Shown: positions 1 through 10,944, counted from the first letter of the stretch. The stretch is DNA of 64,000 bases from Enterococcus mundtii (GCF_003957375.1 NZ_CP025473.1:372001-436000); one strand, 5' to 3'. The notes: generated from the letters alone by a model not told the origin. Numbers and translations: made by a program.

Positions 1-810
1 ATGAAGGTTTCTGGTACAAAAGAGAAAAAAGAACTATATCAAGAAGATCAACTGTACCAGACCATCCATCCGGTGATTTCTTTATATCTTAGTCGAACAG
101 CAGCTGATGTTACGGCGTATGAGTCGATGCTGTTTTATAGTTTTCTCGTTACTTTCTCGGTACTGGAGGAAGAGATATTTTATCAATACGAGTTGACTCG
201 TAGCAAAAAGTTACCTACAGCGGTGTTGGATACGTATATTCGAGAAACCATGCTGTGGCATTATCGACCAAGGCGTCTAAAAATCAAGGAAGAGAAAACA
301 ATTGGGTATCACTTGGCACAAATCAATAATGAGTTATACTTTTTTTCTGGCTATTTAACAATCTATGATCCACCACACTTACTCATCCAACAACAACGCA
401 TGTTGGGTGATTCGTTGACTCAATTACTTGAACGATTGAAAAAAACGACAGTCGAACAGCTCCCTATGAAAAAATTGACCCATCAAGTTTTGGATAATCT
501 GATGAGTCAATACGCGAATATTTTGATGATGATCGATTTCTATATTGAAAAATCTGTAGTTATTGGCATCGATCTACAATCCTTACCAATCTATCGGGTT
601 GCTTTCCAACAGTTCTTGATTCGAGAGTTAAAGGGGATTAGCGGAATCGTGATCGAAGAAGTCCAACCAGAAAAAAGTTATGATTTTGTGATCACCTTCA
701 ATCAAGATAAAAAAGGTCAAGAGTACTATTATCTATCTGAGTTTGCTTCAAGTTATGATATTTTAAGGTTAAAGCAAAAAATCGAGCAAGAGAAAAAAGC
801 CAAAAATTAA
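1..810 (+). CDS. Mga-family transcriptional regulator, C-terminal part (5' end outside window)
   Basis: The reading frame is open from the first base of the window and encodes 269 residues. Although it begins with ATG, no upstream sequence is available. Mga/AtxA-type regulators are usually about 480-500 residues, so this is probably the C-terminal half (central PRD-like region plus the C-terminal EIIB-like region), without the N-terminal helix-turn-helix domains. The assignment rests on general character: basic and tyrosine-rich, with no membrane segment. The gene ends 112 bp before glpK and is separated from it by a terminator, so it is a separate unit, though possibly a local regulator of the glycerol genes. 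Family call is moderate and the regulatory target is inferred only. Confidence 0.5.
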   Translation: MKVSGTKEKKELYQEDQLYQTIHPVISLYLSRTAADVTAYESMLFYSFLVTFSVLEEEIFYQYELTRSKKLPTAVLDTYIRETMLWHYRPRRLKIKEEKTIGYHLAQINNELYFFSGYLTIYDPPHLLIQQQRMLGDSLTQLLERLKKTTVEQLPMKKLTHQVLDNLMSQYANILMMIDFYIEKSVVIGIDLQSLPIYRVAFQQFLIRELKGISGIVIEEVQPEKSYDFVITFNQDKKGQEYYYLSEFASSYDILRLKQKIEQEKKAKN

Positions 811-811
811 A

Positions 812-860
812 AAACTGTCAAAAAAAAAGTGAATTGCTATTTTTTTGGCAGTTTCTACTC
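812..860 (+). terminator. Rho-independent terminator after the Mga-like gene
   Basis: AACTGTC plus an A-run pairs with a T-run plus GGCAGTT across an 8-nt loop (one G-U pair), directly after the TAA at 808-810. The arms carry poly-A/poly-T, so it can work in both directions. Confidence 0.75.
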
Positions 861-886
861 CTTAAATAGGTGTACCATAAAAGTAG

Positions 887-2419
<1,533 letters not shown>

Positions 2420-2434
2420 AGGGAGGAACACAAG

Positions 2435-4257
2435 ATGTTTTCAAAAAAAACAAGACAAGATAACATTGACCACATGAAACAAGAAGAATTAGATCTTTTG
2501 ATTATTGGAGGCGGAATCACTGGTGCAGGTGTCGCAATCCAAGCAGCAGCTTCTGGTATTAAAACCGGTTTGATCGAAATGCAGGATTTTGCAGAAGGAA
2601 CTTCTTCACGCTCAACCAAGTTAGTTCATGGGGGATTCGTTACCTAAAAACGTTTGATGTTGAAGTGGTAGCAGATACAGTAGGCGAACGTGCAGTGGTA
2701 CAACAAGTGGCACCGCATATCCCTAAACCAGATCCGATGTTATTGCCGATTTATGAAGGAGAAGGCGCAACGACATTCAATATGTTTTCTGTAAAAGTAG
2801 CGATGGATCTTTATGATAAATTAGCAAAAGTAACTGGAACGAAGTATGAAAACTATACGTTGACACCTGAAGAAGTTCTTGAACGTGAGCCGTTTCTTAA
2901 AAAAGATGGGTTAACAGGTGCAGGGGTTTACTTGGATTTCCGGAACAATGATTCCCGTTTAGTGATCGATAATATCAAAAAAGCGGCAGAAGACGGAGCA
3001 TATCTGGTCAGTAAAATGAAAGCTACCGGTTTTATCTATGAAGGCGACCAGATTATCGGAGTCAAAGCGCGTGATTTGTTAAGTGATGAAGTCATTGAGA
3101 TCCGAGCAAAAGTAGTGATCAACACAAGTGGACCATGGGTGGACAAGATCCGTAACCTGAACTTCAAGCGTGCAATCTCACCAAAAATGCGTCCGACAAA
3201 AGGCGTCCATTTAGTGGTAGACGCGAAGAAACTGCCTGTGCCACAGCCTACTTATTTCGATACAGGAAAACAAGATGGTCGGATGGTCTTTGCGATTCCT
3301 CGTGAAAATAAAACGTATTTTGGGACAACAGATACCGATTACCAAGGCGATTTTACAGATCCTCAGGTAACACAGGAAGATGTGGATTATTTACTAGATG
3401 TGATCAATCATCGTTATCCAGAAGCAAATATCACTTTGGCTGATATCGAATCAAGTTGGGTAGGATTACGTCCGTTATTGATCGGCAATGCTGGTTCTGA
3501 CTACAACGGTGGTGACAACGGTTCGATCTCTGATAAAAGTTTCCGTAAAGTCGTTGATACGGTGACGGATTACAAAGAAAGCAAGGTATCACGTGTAGAA
3601 GTCGAAGATGTGTTGAATCATTTAGAAAGTAGTCGTGATGAAAAAGCACCATCAACTGTTTCTCGCGGTAGTTCATTAGAACGTGAACCAGATGGACTAG
3701 TTACTTTATCTGGTGGTAAAATCACTGATTATCGCAAAATGGCAGAAGGCGCGATGAAATTGATCCGTCAACTGTTACAAGAAGAGTATAGTGTAACTGT
3801 AAAAGAGATTGATTCCAAGACTTATTCGATCTCAGGCGGCGATTTTGATCCGACGAAACAAGAAGAAATGGTCGAAGAATATACAAAAATCGGTGTGGAA
3901 GCAGGTCTTGATGAAAAAGATGCTGCATATATCGCAGATTTCTATGGCACAAATGCGAAACACATCTTTGAATTAGCGAAAGAAATGAGTCCTTATCCAG
4001 GATTGACTTTGGCAGAATCTGCGCGTTTGCGTTACGGCTTAGAAAACGAAATGGTTTTAGTTCCAGGTGACTATTTGATTCGCCGTACCAACCATCTACT
4101 TTTTGAAAGAGATCAGTTAGATACCATCAAACAACCGATCATTGATGCGATTGCTGCATACTTTGAATGGACAGACGAAGAAAAAGAACGTGAAACGCAA
4201 CATTTAGAGCAACTGATCGCTGAGTCAGACTTACGTGACCTGAAAGGAGAAAAATAA
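2435..4257 (+). pseudogene. glpO: Alpha-glycerophosphate oxidase, interrupted by a 1-nt deletion
   Basis: GlpO is a flavoprotein that oxidises glycerol 3-phosphate to dihydroxyacetone phosphate with O2 and releases H2O2. The first frame (2435-2647) holds the FAD-binding GGGITGAG motif and runs to KLVHGG. It then reads FVT and stops, whereas the family continues [15 protein letters not shown], which is encoded from the next base in the other frame and stays open to 4257. One base is missing in the G-run at 2630-2634 (five G where six restore the frame). Restored, the protein would be 607 residues, the length of known enterococcal GlpO, with no other lesion. It could be a recent inactivating mutation, a -1 slippage site or a sequence error. 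GAGG ribosome site; sits between glpK and glpF. Confidence 0.9.
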
Positions 4258-4258
4258 A

Positions 4259-4975
4259 ATGAATGCAGACATGACCCAAATCATGGGGGAATTTATTGGA
4301 ACGATGATTTTGATCCTTTTAGGGGACGGCGTATGTGCAGCAGTGAATTTAAACAAAAGTAAAGCGCAAGCCTCTGGTTGGATCGTCATTGCATTTGGTT
4401 GGGCAATGGCAGTAACAATGGCAGTCTTTATTTCAGGCTTCATGGGACCTGCTCATTTAAATCCGGCGGTAACACTCGGAATGGCAATGACAGGCGCAAT
4501 CGGTTGGAACTTAGTTTTCCCATTCATCATTGCGCAATTATTAGGTGCGATCGTTGGTGCGGTACTTGTTTGGTTATCTTATTTGCCACATTGGTCAGCA
4601 ACAAAGGATCAAGGGGCAATCTTAGGAACCTTTGCGACTGGACCAGCCATCCGCAACTATCCTGCTAACTTTATTACGGAGTTGATTGGTACGTTCGTTT
4701 TAGTCTTAGGACTATTGGCATTTGGCCAAACAGAATTTGCTGGTGGAACAAATGTATTTGCTGTTGGAGGATTGATTTTAGCTATCGGGTTATCACTAGG
4801 TGGTTCAACAGGCTATGCGATCAATCCAGCTCGTGATCTAGGTCCACGTATCGCTCATGCGATTTTACCAATCGCTAATAAAGGTGGTTCCGACTGGGGT
4901 TATTCATGGGTACCGATTGCAGGACCAATGGTTGGTGCAATCGTCGCAGTAGGCATGTACACGTTGATGGTTTAA
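4259..4975 (+). CDS. glpF: Glycerol uptake facilitator (aquaglyceroporin)
   Basis: Membrane channel of the MIP family, 238 residues with six predicted transmembrane segments and two half-helices. Both signature loops are visible: HLNPAVTLG near residue 65 and INPARDLGPR near residue 185. The Asp after the second NPAR is typical of glycerol-conducting members rather than water-only aquaporins. The start lies 1 bp after the glpO stop and uses AAAGGAG inside the glpO 3' end, so translation is probably coupled. It ends the glp operon and is followed by a strong terminator. Supplies glycerol to GlpK. Confidence 0.95.
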   Translation: MNADMTQIMGEFIGTMILILLGDGVCAAVNLNKSKAQASGWIVIAFGWAMAVTMAVFISGFMGPAHLNPAVTLGMAMTGAIGWNLVFPFIIAQLLGAIVGAVLVWLSYLPHWSATKDQGAILGTFATGPAIRNYPANFITELIGTFVLVLGLLAFGQTEFAGGTNVFAVGGLILAIGLSLGGSTGYAINPARDLGPRIAHAILPIANKGGSDWGYSWVPIAGPMVGAIVAVGMYTLMV

Positions 4976-5001
4976 TGAAACAAATTTTCTATATCAAAAT
5001 A

Positions 5002-5047
5002 AATGGTTCTCTTGGTCGTTATTCACAAACCAAGAGAACCATTTTTT
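5002..5047. terminator. Terminator between the convergent glp and rha operons
   Basis: Fourteen-bp perfect stem (AATGGTTCTCTTGG with its complement at 5030-5043) followed by T6 on the plus strand. The minus-strand side has a weaker T-rich tail, so it may also end the rhamnose operon transcript. Confidence 0.88.
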
Positions 5048-5094
5048 ATTGATCAGCCAAGTCATAATAACAATTAACAAGAGAGACGGTAAAT

Positions 5095-6246
5095 TTACAT
5101 CAAGCTTTGATAGATGTCGATGATCTCTGACACGTTCGTTTCTCTTGGATTTCCTGGAGTACAGACATCATGGAACGCGTCTTCAGCAATTTTTGCAATA
5201 TCCGCTTCTTTGACACCTAGTTCGGAAATCGTCGCAGGAATACCAACTTTTTTCGACAAAGCATCAATCGCTTCGCAAGCGGCATCACGAATATCCTCGA
5301 TGGAACGAGATTCTGCGTCTTTGATGTTCAATGCCTTCGCGATTTCTCGATATTTATTGTCTGTAAACTCTTTGTTGTATTTCATGACCGTTGGTAATAA
5401 GACAGCGCAAGCGACGCCGTGGGGGACATCATACCATGCGGATAAAGGATGCGCCATGCCATGCACAAGACCTAAACCAACATTTGAAAAACCCATTCCT
5501 GCAAGGTACTGTCCTAAAGCCATATCTTCTCGGCCTTTTGGATCACCATTCACGGAATCGGCTAAACTACGACCGATGATCTCAATGGCTTTGAGATGGA
5601 ACATATCACTCATTTCCCATGCACCTTTCGTGATCAATCCCTCGATAGCATGAGTCATCGCATCCATCCCAGTTGCCGCACACAAGACTTTCGGCATGCC
5701 CATCATCAAATCACTGTCAACAAAGGCAACGATTGGAATATCATGAGGATCAACACATACAAATTTACGAGAACGCTCTTTGTCAGTGATCACATAGTTG
5801 ATCGTGACTTCAGCGGCCGTACCAGAAGTAGTCGGAACAACTAAGATCGGCAAGCTTGGATGTTTTGTATCTGCCACGCCTTCTAGACTACGGACATCAG
5901 AAAATTCTGGATTTGTTACGATGATTCCAATGGCTTTGGCTGTGTCGATCGGCGAACCTCCGCCAATTGCCAGAATCACATCCGCTTTCGCTTCTTGAAC
6001 GAAAGCCACACCCTCTTTGACATTCTCGATCGTTGGATTAGGTACGATACCGTCGTAGATTTCATAAGCAATCTCTGCCTCATCTAATAAGGTGGTGACT
6101 TTTGCTACGACACCGATTTTATGCAGCTCTTTATCGGTGATCACAACTGCTTTTTTGAAATTTCTTGCATGAAATTCCGTTGGGATAGCTGCAATAGCCC
6201 CTTTTCCATGATAGGATGTTTCATTTAAAATCATTCGATTTGCCAT
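5095..6246 (-). CDS. fucO: Lactaldehyde reductase (1,2-propanediol oxidoreductase)
   Basis: Iron-dependent group III alcohol dehydrogenase, 383 residues, which reduces L-lactaldehyde to L-1,2-propanediol with NADH. The nucleotide motif GGGSPIDTAKAIG is at about residues 95-107. The four metal ligands are D195, H199, H262 and H276, one position before those of E. coli FucO (196, 200, 263, 277). It is the last gene of the rhamnose operon. Its substrate is the lactaldehyde released by RhaD two genes upstream, so its likely role is regenerating NAD+ during anaerobic rhamnose growth. Only 5 bp separate it from the preceding acetyltransferase gene. Confidence 0.94.
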   Translation of the reverse strand: MANRMILNETSYHGKGAIAAIPTEFHARNFKKAVVITDKELHKIGVVAKVTTLLDEAEIAYEIYDGIVPNPTIENVKEGVAFVQEAKADVILAIGGGSPIDTAKAIGIIVTNPEFSDVRSLEGVADTKHPSLPILVVPTTSGTAAEVTINYVITDKERSRKFVCVDPHDIPIVAFVDSDLMMGMPKVLCAATGMDAMTHAIEGLITKGAWEMSDMFHLKAIEIIGRSLADSVNGDPKGREDMALGQYLAGMGFSNVGLGLVHGMAHPLSAWYDVPHGVACAVLLPTVMKYNKEFTDNKYREIAKALNIKDAESRSIEDIRDAACEAIDALSKKVGIPATISELGVKEADIAKIAEDAFHDVCTPGNPRETNVSEIIDIYQSLM

Positions 6247-6251
6247 TTGAT

Positions 6252-6893
6252 TTACTCTCCTTTAGGTAGGTCGGTTTCAGAAATTATATATTCTGATGGA
6301 TAACGCAGTTTTTTGAAATAATAGGTGCGATCCTTTTTATTGAATGTTCGCACCACATGACAAGGATTTCCTACTGCTAAAGAATTAGCTGGGATATCCT
6401 TCGTGACGACACTTCCAGCTCCAATCACTACATGATCACCGATTGTCACCCCAGGCAGTATGGATGTATTTGCACCGATCCAGACGTTGTCGCCGATCGT
6501 AACAGGCGCCCCAAATTCTGCTTGGTACTCTTGACGTAAAACAGGATCTAAGGCATAGCCGGCTGTGTAGATCCCCACATTTGGAGCAAGCAAGACGTCT
6601 CTACCAATCGTGATCGGAGCAACATCAAGCAAGGTGCAATTATTATTTGCTAAAAAGTTTTCTCCAACGGTGATGTTGATTCCATAGTCGCAATGAAAGG
6701 GTTGTTCAACAAAGAGTTTGTCCCCAGTTTGCTTGAACATTTTTTTGATTAATTGCTGACGTTCCGCTAATTTTCGGGGATGGATATGATTGAATTCATA
6801 AAGGAGATCTCTCGTGACCAAACGAAGTTGCAATAATTCTTCATCTTGATGATAGACCTCACCAACAATCATTTTTTCGATATTGGATTTCAT
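6252..6893 (-). CDS. Maltose/galactoside-type sugar O-acetyltransferase; catalytic His position is Tyr
   Basis: Left-handed beta-helix (hexapeptide repeat) acetyltransferase of the Maa/LacA type, 213 residues from the ATG at 6893. That start follows GAGGTG; a GTG four codons upstream overlaps the ribosome site. The N-terminal Maa cap is followed by hexapeptide repeats such as VTIGDNVWIGANTSILPGVT. In LacA the catalytic histidine (His115) lies in a TGH motif before the acetyl-CoA-binding turns. Here the corresponding sequence is IYTAGYALDPVLR, with Tyr (residue 113) in place of His (codon TAT). The enzyme may be weak or inactive, or use another base. It sits between rhaD and fucO; a role in acetylating excess sugar intermediates is inference. 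Confidence 0.85.
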   Translation of the reverse strand: MKSNIEKMIVGEVYHQDEELLQLRLVTRDLLYEFNHIHPRKLAERQQLIKKMFKQTGDKLFVEQPFHCDYGINITVGENFLANNNCTLLDVAPITIGRDVLLAPNVGIYTAGYALDPVLRQEYQAEFGAPVTIGDNVWIGANTSILPGVTIGDHVVIGAGSVVTKDIPANSLAVGNPCHVVRTFNKKDRTYYFKKLRYPSEYIISETDLPKGE

Positions 6894-6910
6894 TTTGCAC
6901 CTCACGATTG

Positions 6911-7735
6911 TTAATCGTTCAAATAGCCAGCACGTGGGACAACTCCAAACGCATCAGCCAGTAATTTCAAATTGCCATCTTCTAACGTTTGTTTGATGCC
7001 ACCTTGAGCCATGACAATCGTATAGACTTGAGCAGCTTTTTCAGCTGTTTCAATCAAACCAAATGTTTCATCCATATCTTTTCCAGAACCATAGATCCCA
7101 TGTTGTGGCCAAACGACTAAACGGGTTTCTTTCATTTTTGCAGCAGTTGCTTCGCCGATTTCATTCGAACCGGGAACTAACCATGGAATGACCGAGATGC
7201 CTTCTGGGAAGACAACTAAGCACTCGGTACACATTTGCCATAATGTACGAGTAAATGCTCGTTCAGAAAGTGGATGGCTAAAAGTCATGGCTAACAAGTG
7301 TGTTGCGTGACAATGCATGACGATGCGGTTATCTGGATCGACACTTAATCGAGCAATATGGCTCATGAAATGACTTGGTAACTCAGAAGTTGGAACAGCA
7401 TCAGGGATTAATCCCCATAAAATATCGATTGCGTGACCATCTGCGGTCACACGGATCAAGCCAAGATTTTCTTCTGGTGCTTCCTGTACATTTTTAAAAT
7501 ATTTTCCAGACCCTGTCACTAAGAAATATCTTCCGGCTAATTGTTGGGCATCAAATAGCAACGGCAGTGTTCGTAAAACTTTCGTAGGGTCGATAAAAGG
7601 TAAGACTTGTGCTTCTTCTAATAAATAGGTGATATTCCCACCATTACGTTCATCCCATCCTAGGCGGTACATATTGGTTGTTGCTTGAATCATCTCTTGT
7701 ACAAATGGAGCAGTGAGCATCGCTAATTTTTTCAC
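6911..7735 (-). CDS. rhaD: Rhamnulose-1-phosphate aldolase
   Basis: Class II, zinc-dependent aldolase that splits L-rhamnulose 1-phosphate into dihydroxyacetone phosphate and L-lactaldehyde. The GTG start at 7735, behind AGAGGT, gives 274 residues, the same length as E. coli RhaD; a longer frame reaches 7777 but adds an unlikely N-terminus. The zinc-binding MHCHATH motif lies near residue 140 and the third histidine is in WPQHGIYGSG near residue 211. It is separated from rhaA by about 490 bp that hold a three-unit repeat array, an unusually large gap for an operon, so it may be expressed at a different level from rhaBA. Confidence 0.95.
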   Translation of the reverse strand: MKKLAMLTAPFVQEMIQATTNMYRLGWDERNGGNITYLLEEAQVLPFIDPTKVLRTLPLLFDAQQLAGRYFLVTGSGKYFKNVQEAPEENLGLIRVTADGHAIDILWGLIPDAVPTSELPSHFMSHIARLSVDPDNRIVMHCHATHLLAMTFSHPLSERAFTRTLWQMCTECLVVFPEGISVIPWLVPGSNEIGEATAAKMKETRLVVWPQHGIYGSGKDMDETFGLIETAEKAAQVYTIVMAQGGIKQTLEDGNLKLLADAFGVVPRAGYLND

Positions 7736-7797
7736 GAGTGAGACCTCTTTTCTTTTTCTGATGAATAGAAGGAACATGTAGTATAGTTATTTTGTAA

Positions 7798-7853
7798 ATC
7801 AACAGAAAGAACCTCAAAATCAGTTAGACGGATTCTCGAAGGCTTCTGTTGAT
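7798..7853 (-). other. Inverted repeat in the rhaD leader
   Basis: ATCAACAGAA at 7798-7807 pairs perfectly with TTCTGTTGAT at 7844-7853 across a 36-nt loop, about 60 nt upstream of the rhaD start in the transcript. It could fold in the rhaA-rhaD mRNA downstream of the repeat array. Function unknown. Confidence 0.4.
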
Positions 7854-7869
7854 CGGCGAGGGGCTTTTT

Positions 7870-8227
7870 TACAACTTGATAGATAGTGTTCATGAAGCAA
7901 CACTTCGGTCATAAGCCAGAAAAATCAAAAATGAACCAGCCATTTTCGATTTTCAGTCTTATGCCTTAGTGCAGATTGCTTCTTTCACGACCTAATAAAT
8001 GGTGTTCGAAAGCCAACTCCTTCAATATTAAATCAAAAATTGAAAAAAGATGAGAAACTATTTTCTCGATTTCCGTCTTAATACTCGGAGCTGAACGGCT
8101 TTCTCACGACCTATGATAAACGGTGTTCAAGAAGCTGACCTTCAACATTAAGCTAAAAAATCATAAAATATGAGGAGCTATTTTTTGATTTTCTATCTTA
8201 CTGCTCAGGCCAGAACGCTTCTTTCAC
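7870..8227 (-). repeat. Three tandem copies of a ~119-bp hairpin repeat inside the rhamnose operon
   Basis: Three imperfect units (about 7870-7988, 7989-8107 and 8108-8227; 119, 119 and 120 bp) lie head to tail. Each ends on the plus strand with TTCTTTCAC or TTTCTCAC and begins with GACCTA or AACTTGA followed by GTGTTC. Between these, an AT-rich inverted repeat around ATTTT/AAAAT would fold in RNA. Read on the minus strand, a unit runs RGGTYGTGARARAG, then CNGTTCAGCTCCGAG, then the hairpin, then GAACACCGTTTAT. The last unit overlaps the rhaA stop: AAG AGG TTG TGA is both the rhaA 3' end and the repeat start. Related single copies occur at about 17.63, 19.6, 28.1 and 47.3 kb. Resembles small intergenic repeats known from enterococci (EFAR-like); identity to a named family is not established. 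Confidence 0.8.
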
Positions 8228-9480
8228 AACCTCTTACTTTGTACGTCTTTTTCGTACTGTAGGACTTCTTGGTACCAGTCCATGCCTACTGGGACGTTGT
8301 TGATTTCACAGAAGTAATTCCAAACGTCAGCGTATGGGAAATCTTTTAATTCTTCAGTGAAGGCTAAGCGTTTGGTGAAGTCGAAGTTTAGTTCGGCTTC
8401 TTTTAATTCTTCGATTGGTTCAAGCATGGCTTTTAACAATGCTTTTTGCGTATTTCTTGTGCCGATTGCCCATGCGGCGATCCGGTTGATGGTTGCATCA
8501 AAGAAATCGAGACCGATCGCTGTTTTTTCAAGTAAATGATTGCGGACTAATTCTTTGCCGATTTCTTGTAATTCATCATCCATGATCACCACATGGTCTG
8601 AATCCCAACGCACAGGACGAGAGACGTGAAGCATGATCCCTTTTGAGAATAAGGCTAAAGACGAAAGTTTGTTGGAGATGACTTCAGTTGGATGGAAGTG
8701 TCCTGCGTCTAGGCAGATCAATTTGTTACGTGTCAATCCATAGCCCATATAAAATTCGTGTGAACCTACTGTGTAAGCTTCGGCACCAAGTCCGAATAGT
8801 TTGGATTCCACGGCATCTTGTGTATATTCTTCGTTGAGTTCTTCTGAGAAAATCTCATCTAAAGATTCCATCAACCGTTGGCGTGGAGATAGGCGGTCGA
8901 TTGGATTGTCTTTCATTCCATCAGGCATCCAAAAATTATCGATACACGTTTGTCCGATTTCTTTTCCCATATACTCGGCGATTTTACGAGCGCGTTTCCC
9001 ATGTTCGATCCAGTAATCCCGTACTTCTTTGTCTGGATGAGCAAGTGTCAAGCCATCTTTCATCATTGGGTGAGAGAAGAAGGTTGGGTTGAAATCAAGA
9101 CCGATCCCTTGTTTTTTTGCCCATGCGACCCATTTCTCGAAATGTTTTGGTTCGATCTCATTTAAATCGACCGGTTCATCTGTATCTAGATACATGGCAT
9201 GTAAGTTCAATTTATGATTCCCAGGAATCAATGAGAAAGCTTTTTCTAAATCTTGGCGTAATTGGTCCGGCGTATGTGCGGCTCCAGGATAGTTTCCTGT
9301 AGCCATGATGCCGCCAGTCAGTTCTCCATCTGGCGTCAAAAATCCTTTGACATCATCGCCTTGCCAACAATGCATCGAAATTTTTACTTCTGCGAGTTTC
9401 TGCAAGACCTCTTCAGTATCGACACCGATACTCGCATATTTTGCTTTGGCTTCTTCATAACGTTCTTTGACATTCATCAT
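8224..9480 (-). CDS. rhaA: L-rhamnose isomerase
   Basis: Converts L-rhamnose to L-rhamnulose in the cytosol using divalent metal ions (Mn/Zn). The product is 418 residues, essentially the E. coli RhaA length (419). The N-terminal KISMHCWQGDD and the metal-site region GLDFNP / LDAGHFHPTE are visible. Two adjacent ATG codons follow AAGGAGAG; the first is used here. It lies directly downstream of rhaB (15 bp). Its final codons and stop are formed by the first conserved block of the downstream repeat array, so the repeat probably inserted at, or spread into, the gene's 3' end. Confidence 0.96.
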   Translation of the reverse strand: MMNVKERYEEAKAKYASIGVDTEEVLQKLAEVKISMHCWQGDDVKGFLTPDGELTGGIMATGNYPGAAHTPDQLRQDLEKAFSLIPGNHKLNLHAMYLDTDEPVDLNEIEPKHFEKWVAWAKKQGIGLDFNPTFFSHPMMKDGLTLAHPDKEVRDYWIEHGKRARKIAEYMGKEIGQTCIDNFWMPDGMKDNPIDRLSPRQRLMESLDEIFSEELNEEYTQDAVESKLFGLGAEAYTVGSHEFYMGYGLTRNKLICLDAGHFHPTEVISNKLSSLALFSKGIMLHVSRPVRWDSDHVVIMDDELQEIGKELVRNHLLEKTAIGLDFFDATINRIAAWAIGTRNTQKALLKAMLEPIEELKEAELNFDFTKRLAFTEELKDFPYADVWNYFCEINNVPVGMDWYQEVLQYEKDVQSKRL

Positions 9481-9495
9481 ATTGAATCTCTCCTT

Positions 9496-10944
9496 TTATA
9501 TTAAAAATTCTTTATATCTAGCAAGTGCTTGTGTCATTTCCTCGGTATGTCGAGGGTGAAAAGTGGTTAATGAAACAGAATCTCTGATCGCTTTACGCGC
9601 CAGTTGCAACGTACCGTAGCCGTTCGTTGCAATCATTTGGACCATTAGATTGCCAATCGCGGTCGCTTCGTCTGGTCCAGCTTCGACTTCGATATTGCAA
9701 ATATCGGCTGTCAGCTGATTGAGGAAAGTATTATTTGAACCCCCACCGACAATGTGTAGTTTATGAAATTCATTTCCGGTGATCCGCGCTAAGTTCTCTA
9801 GTTCGAGGGCATAGCACAAAGCTAAGTTGTCATAGATACAACGAGCCAGTTGACCAGGGGTTTGAGGGATAGATTGGTTTGTTTCTTTACAATAATCTTG
9901 TAATTCTTGAATCATATTTTGGGGATTCAAGAAACGTGGGTCGTTGACATTGATCAATTGTTGGAAAGGCGCTTCCTGTTCTGCCAGTTCTGCCAATTCA
10001 GCAAAACTATAGGCACCATCTTGCAAACGAGCAACTTCTTGGATTAACCACATACCCATGATGTTTTTTAAGAAGCGAATGGTTCCTTGCACACCCCATT
10101 CATTTGTAAAGTTAGCTTCAAATGCTTCTTTTGTTGAAATGCCTTCAGGAATCTCTACACCCATCAACGACCAAGTGCCTGAACTGATGTATGCCCAATC
10201 TTTGCCTGTTGCCGGTGTGCCGACGACTGCTGAAGCTGTGTCGTGAGATGCAATTGTGATAAATGTTGCTTTTGGTAAATCATATTTAGGAAATTGGTCT
10301 GTTTGCAATTCGCCTAGGATCTGTCCTGGATCTGTAATCCGTGGGAAAAGCGTATCATCAATACCTAAAACGGCTAAAATATCGGGGTCCCATTTCCGCG
10401 TTTTTAAGTTCAGAAGCTGCATGGTGGAAGCATTTGTTTTTTCAGTGACAGCTTTTCCTGTGAAAAGATAGCCGAGTAAATCGGGCATCAATAATAAGTG
10501 ATGGGCATTTGCTAACGTTTCATTTTTTTCAACAAGTAATTGGAATACTGTATTGAATGGCTGTAGTTGGATACCTGTTTTTTGATAAAGTTTGTCTAGT
10601 GGTAACTTTTGATCAAAGTGCGAGATTGCTTCTTTCGTACGATCATCCCGATAGCTGGTTGGGTCATCGAGCAAATTGCCATCAGCATCAAGCAAGCCAT
10701 AATCAACGCCCCAAGTATCGATGCCCACATAACATTCGGTGATTCCTTGTCGTTTAGCTTTCTCGAATCCTTTTAAGATTTCTGTGATTAAATGTGTCAA
10801 TGGCCATTTTGCGACACCATCGACTTTTTCGAAGCCATTCTTGAAGCGATGGACTTCCTGTAATTTAAAAATGCCTAATTCGTTCAGATTGGCATGGATC
10901 AAACGGCCACTAGATGCGCCAATATCGATTGCAAGATAATTCAT
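9496..10944 (-). CDS. rhaB: Rhamnulokinase
   Basis: FGGY-family kinase that phosphorylates L-rhamnulose with ATP. It is 482 residues from the ATG at 10944, which follows GGAGG with a 7-nt gap; an ATG two codons upstream is too close to that site. The N-terminal ATPase motif AIDIGASSGR and the C-terminal IVGGGSNNTFLNQLTAD are typical of RhaB. It follows the transporter gene by 40 bp and precedes rhaA by 15 bp, giving the order transporter-rhaB-rhaA-rhaD seen in other Gram-positive rhamnose operons. Confidence 0.95.
   Translation of the reverse strand: MNYLAIDIGASSGRLIHANLNELGIFKLQEVHRFKNGFEKVDGVAKWPLTHLITEILKGFEKAKRQGITECYVGIDTWGVDYGLLDADGNLLDDPTSYRDDRTKEAISHFDQKLPLDKLYQKTGIQLQPFNTVFQLLVEKNETLANAHHLLLMPDLLGYLFTGKAVTEKTNASTMQLLNLKTRKWDPDILAVLGIDDTLFPRITDPGQILGELQTDQFPKYDLPKATFITIASHDTASAVVGTPATGKDWAYISSGTWSLMGVEIPEGISTKEAFEANFTNEWGVQGTIRFLKNIMGMWLIQEVARLQDGAYSFAELAELAEQEAPFQQLINVNDPRFLNPQNMIQELQDYCKETNQSIPQTPGQLARCIYDNLALCYALELENLARITGNEFHKLHIVGGGSNNTFLNQLTADICNIEVEAGPDEATAIGNLMVQMIATNGYGTLQLARKAIRDSVSLTTFHPRHTEEMTQALARYKEFLI

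Noticed and set aside
2630-2634. Programmed -1 frameshift in glpO
   Set aside because: The G5 run is not a standard slippery heptamer and no downstream stimulatory stem was evident; mutation or base-call error is simpler.
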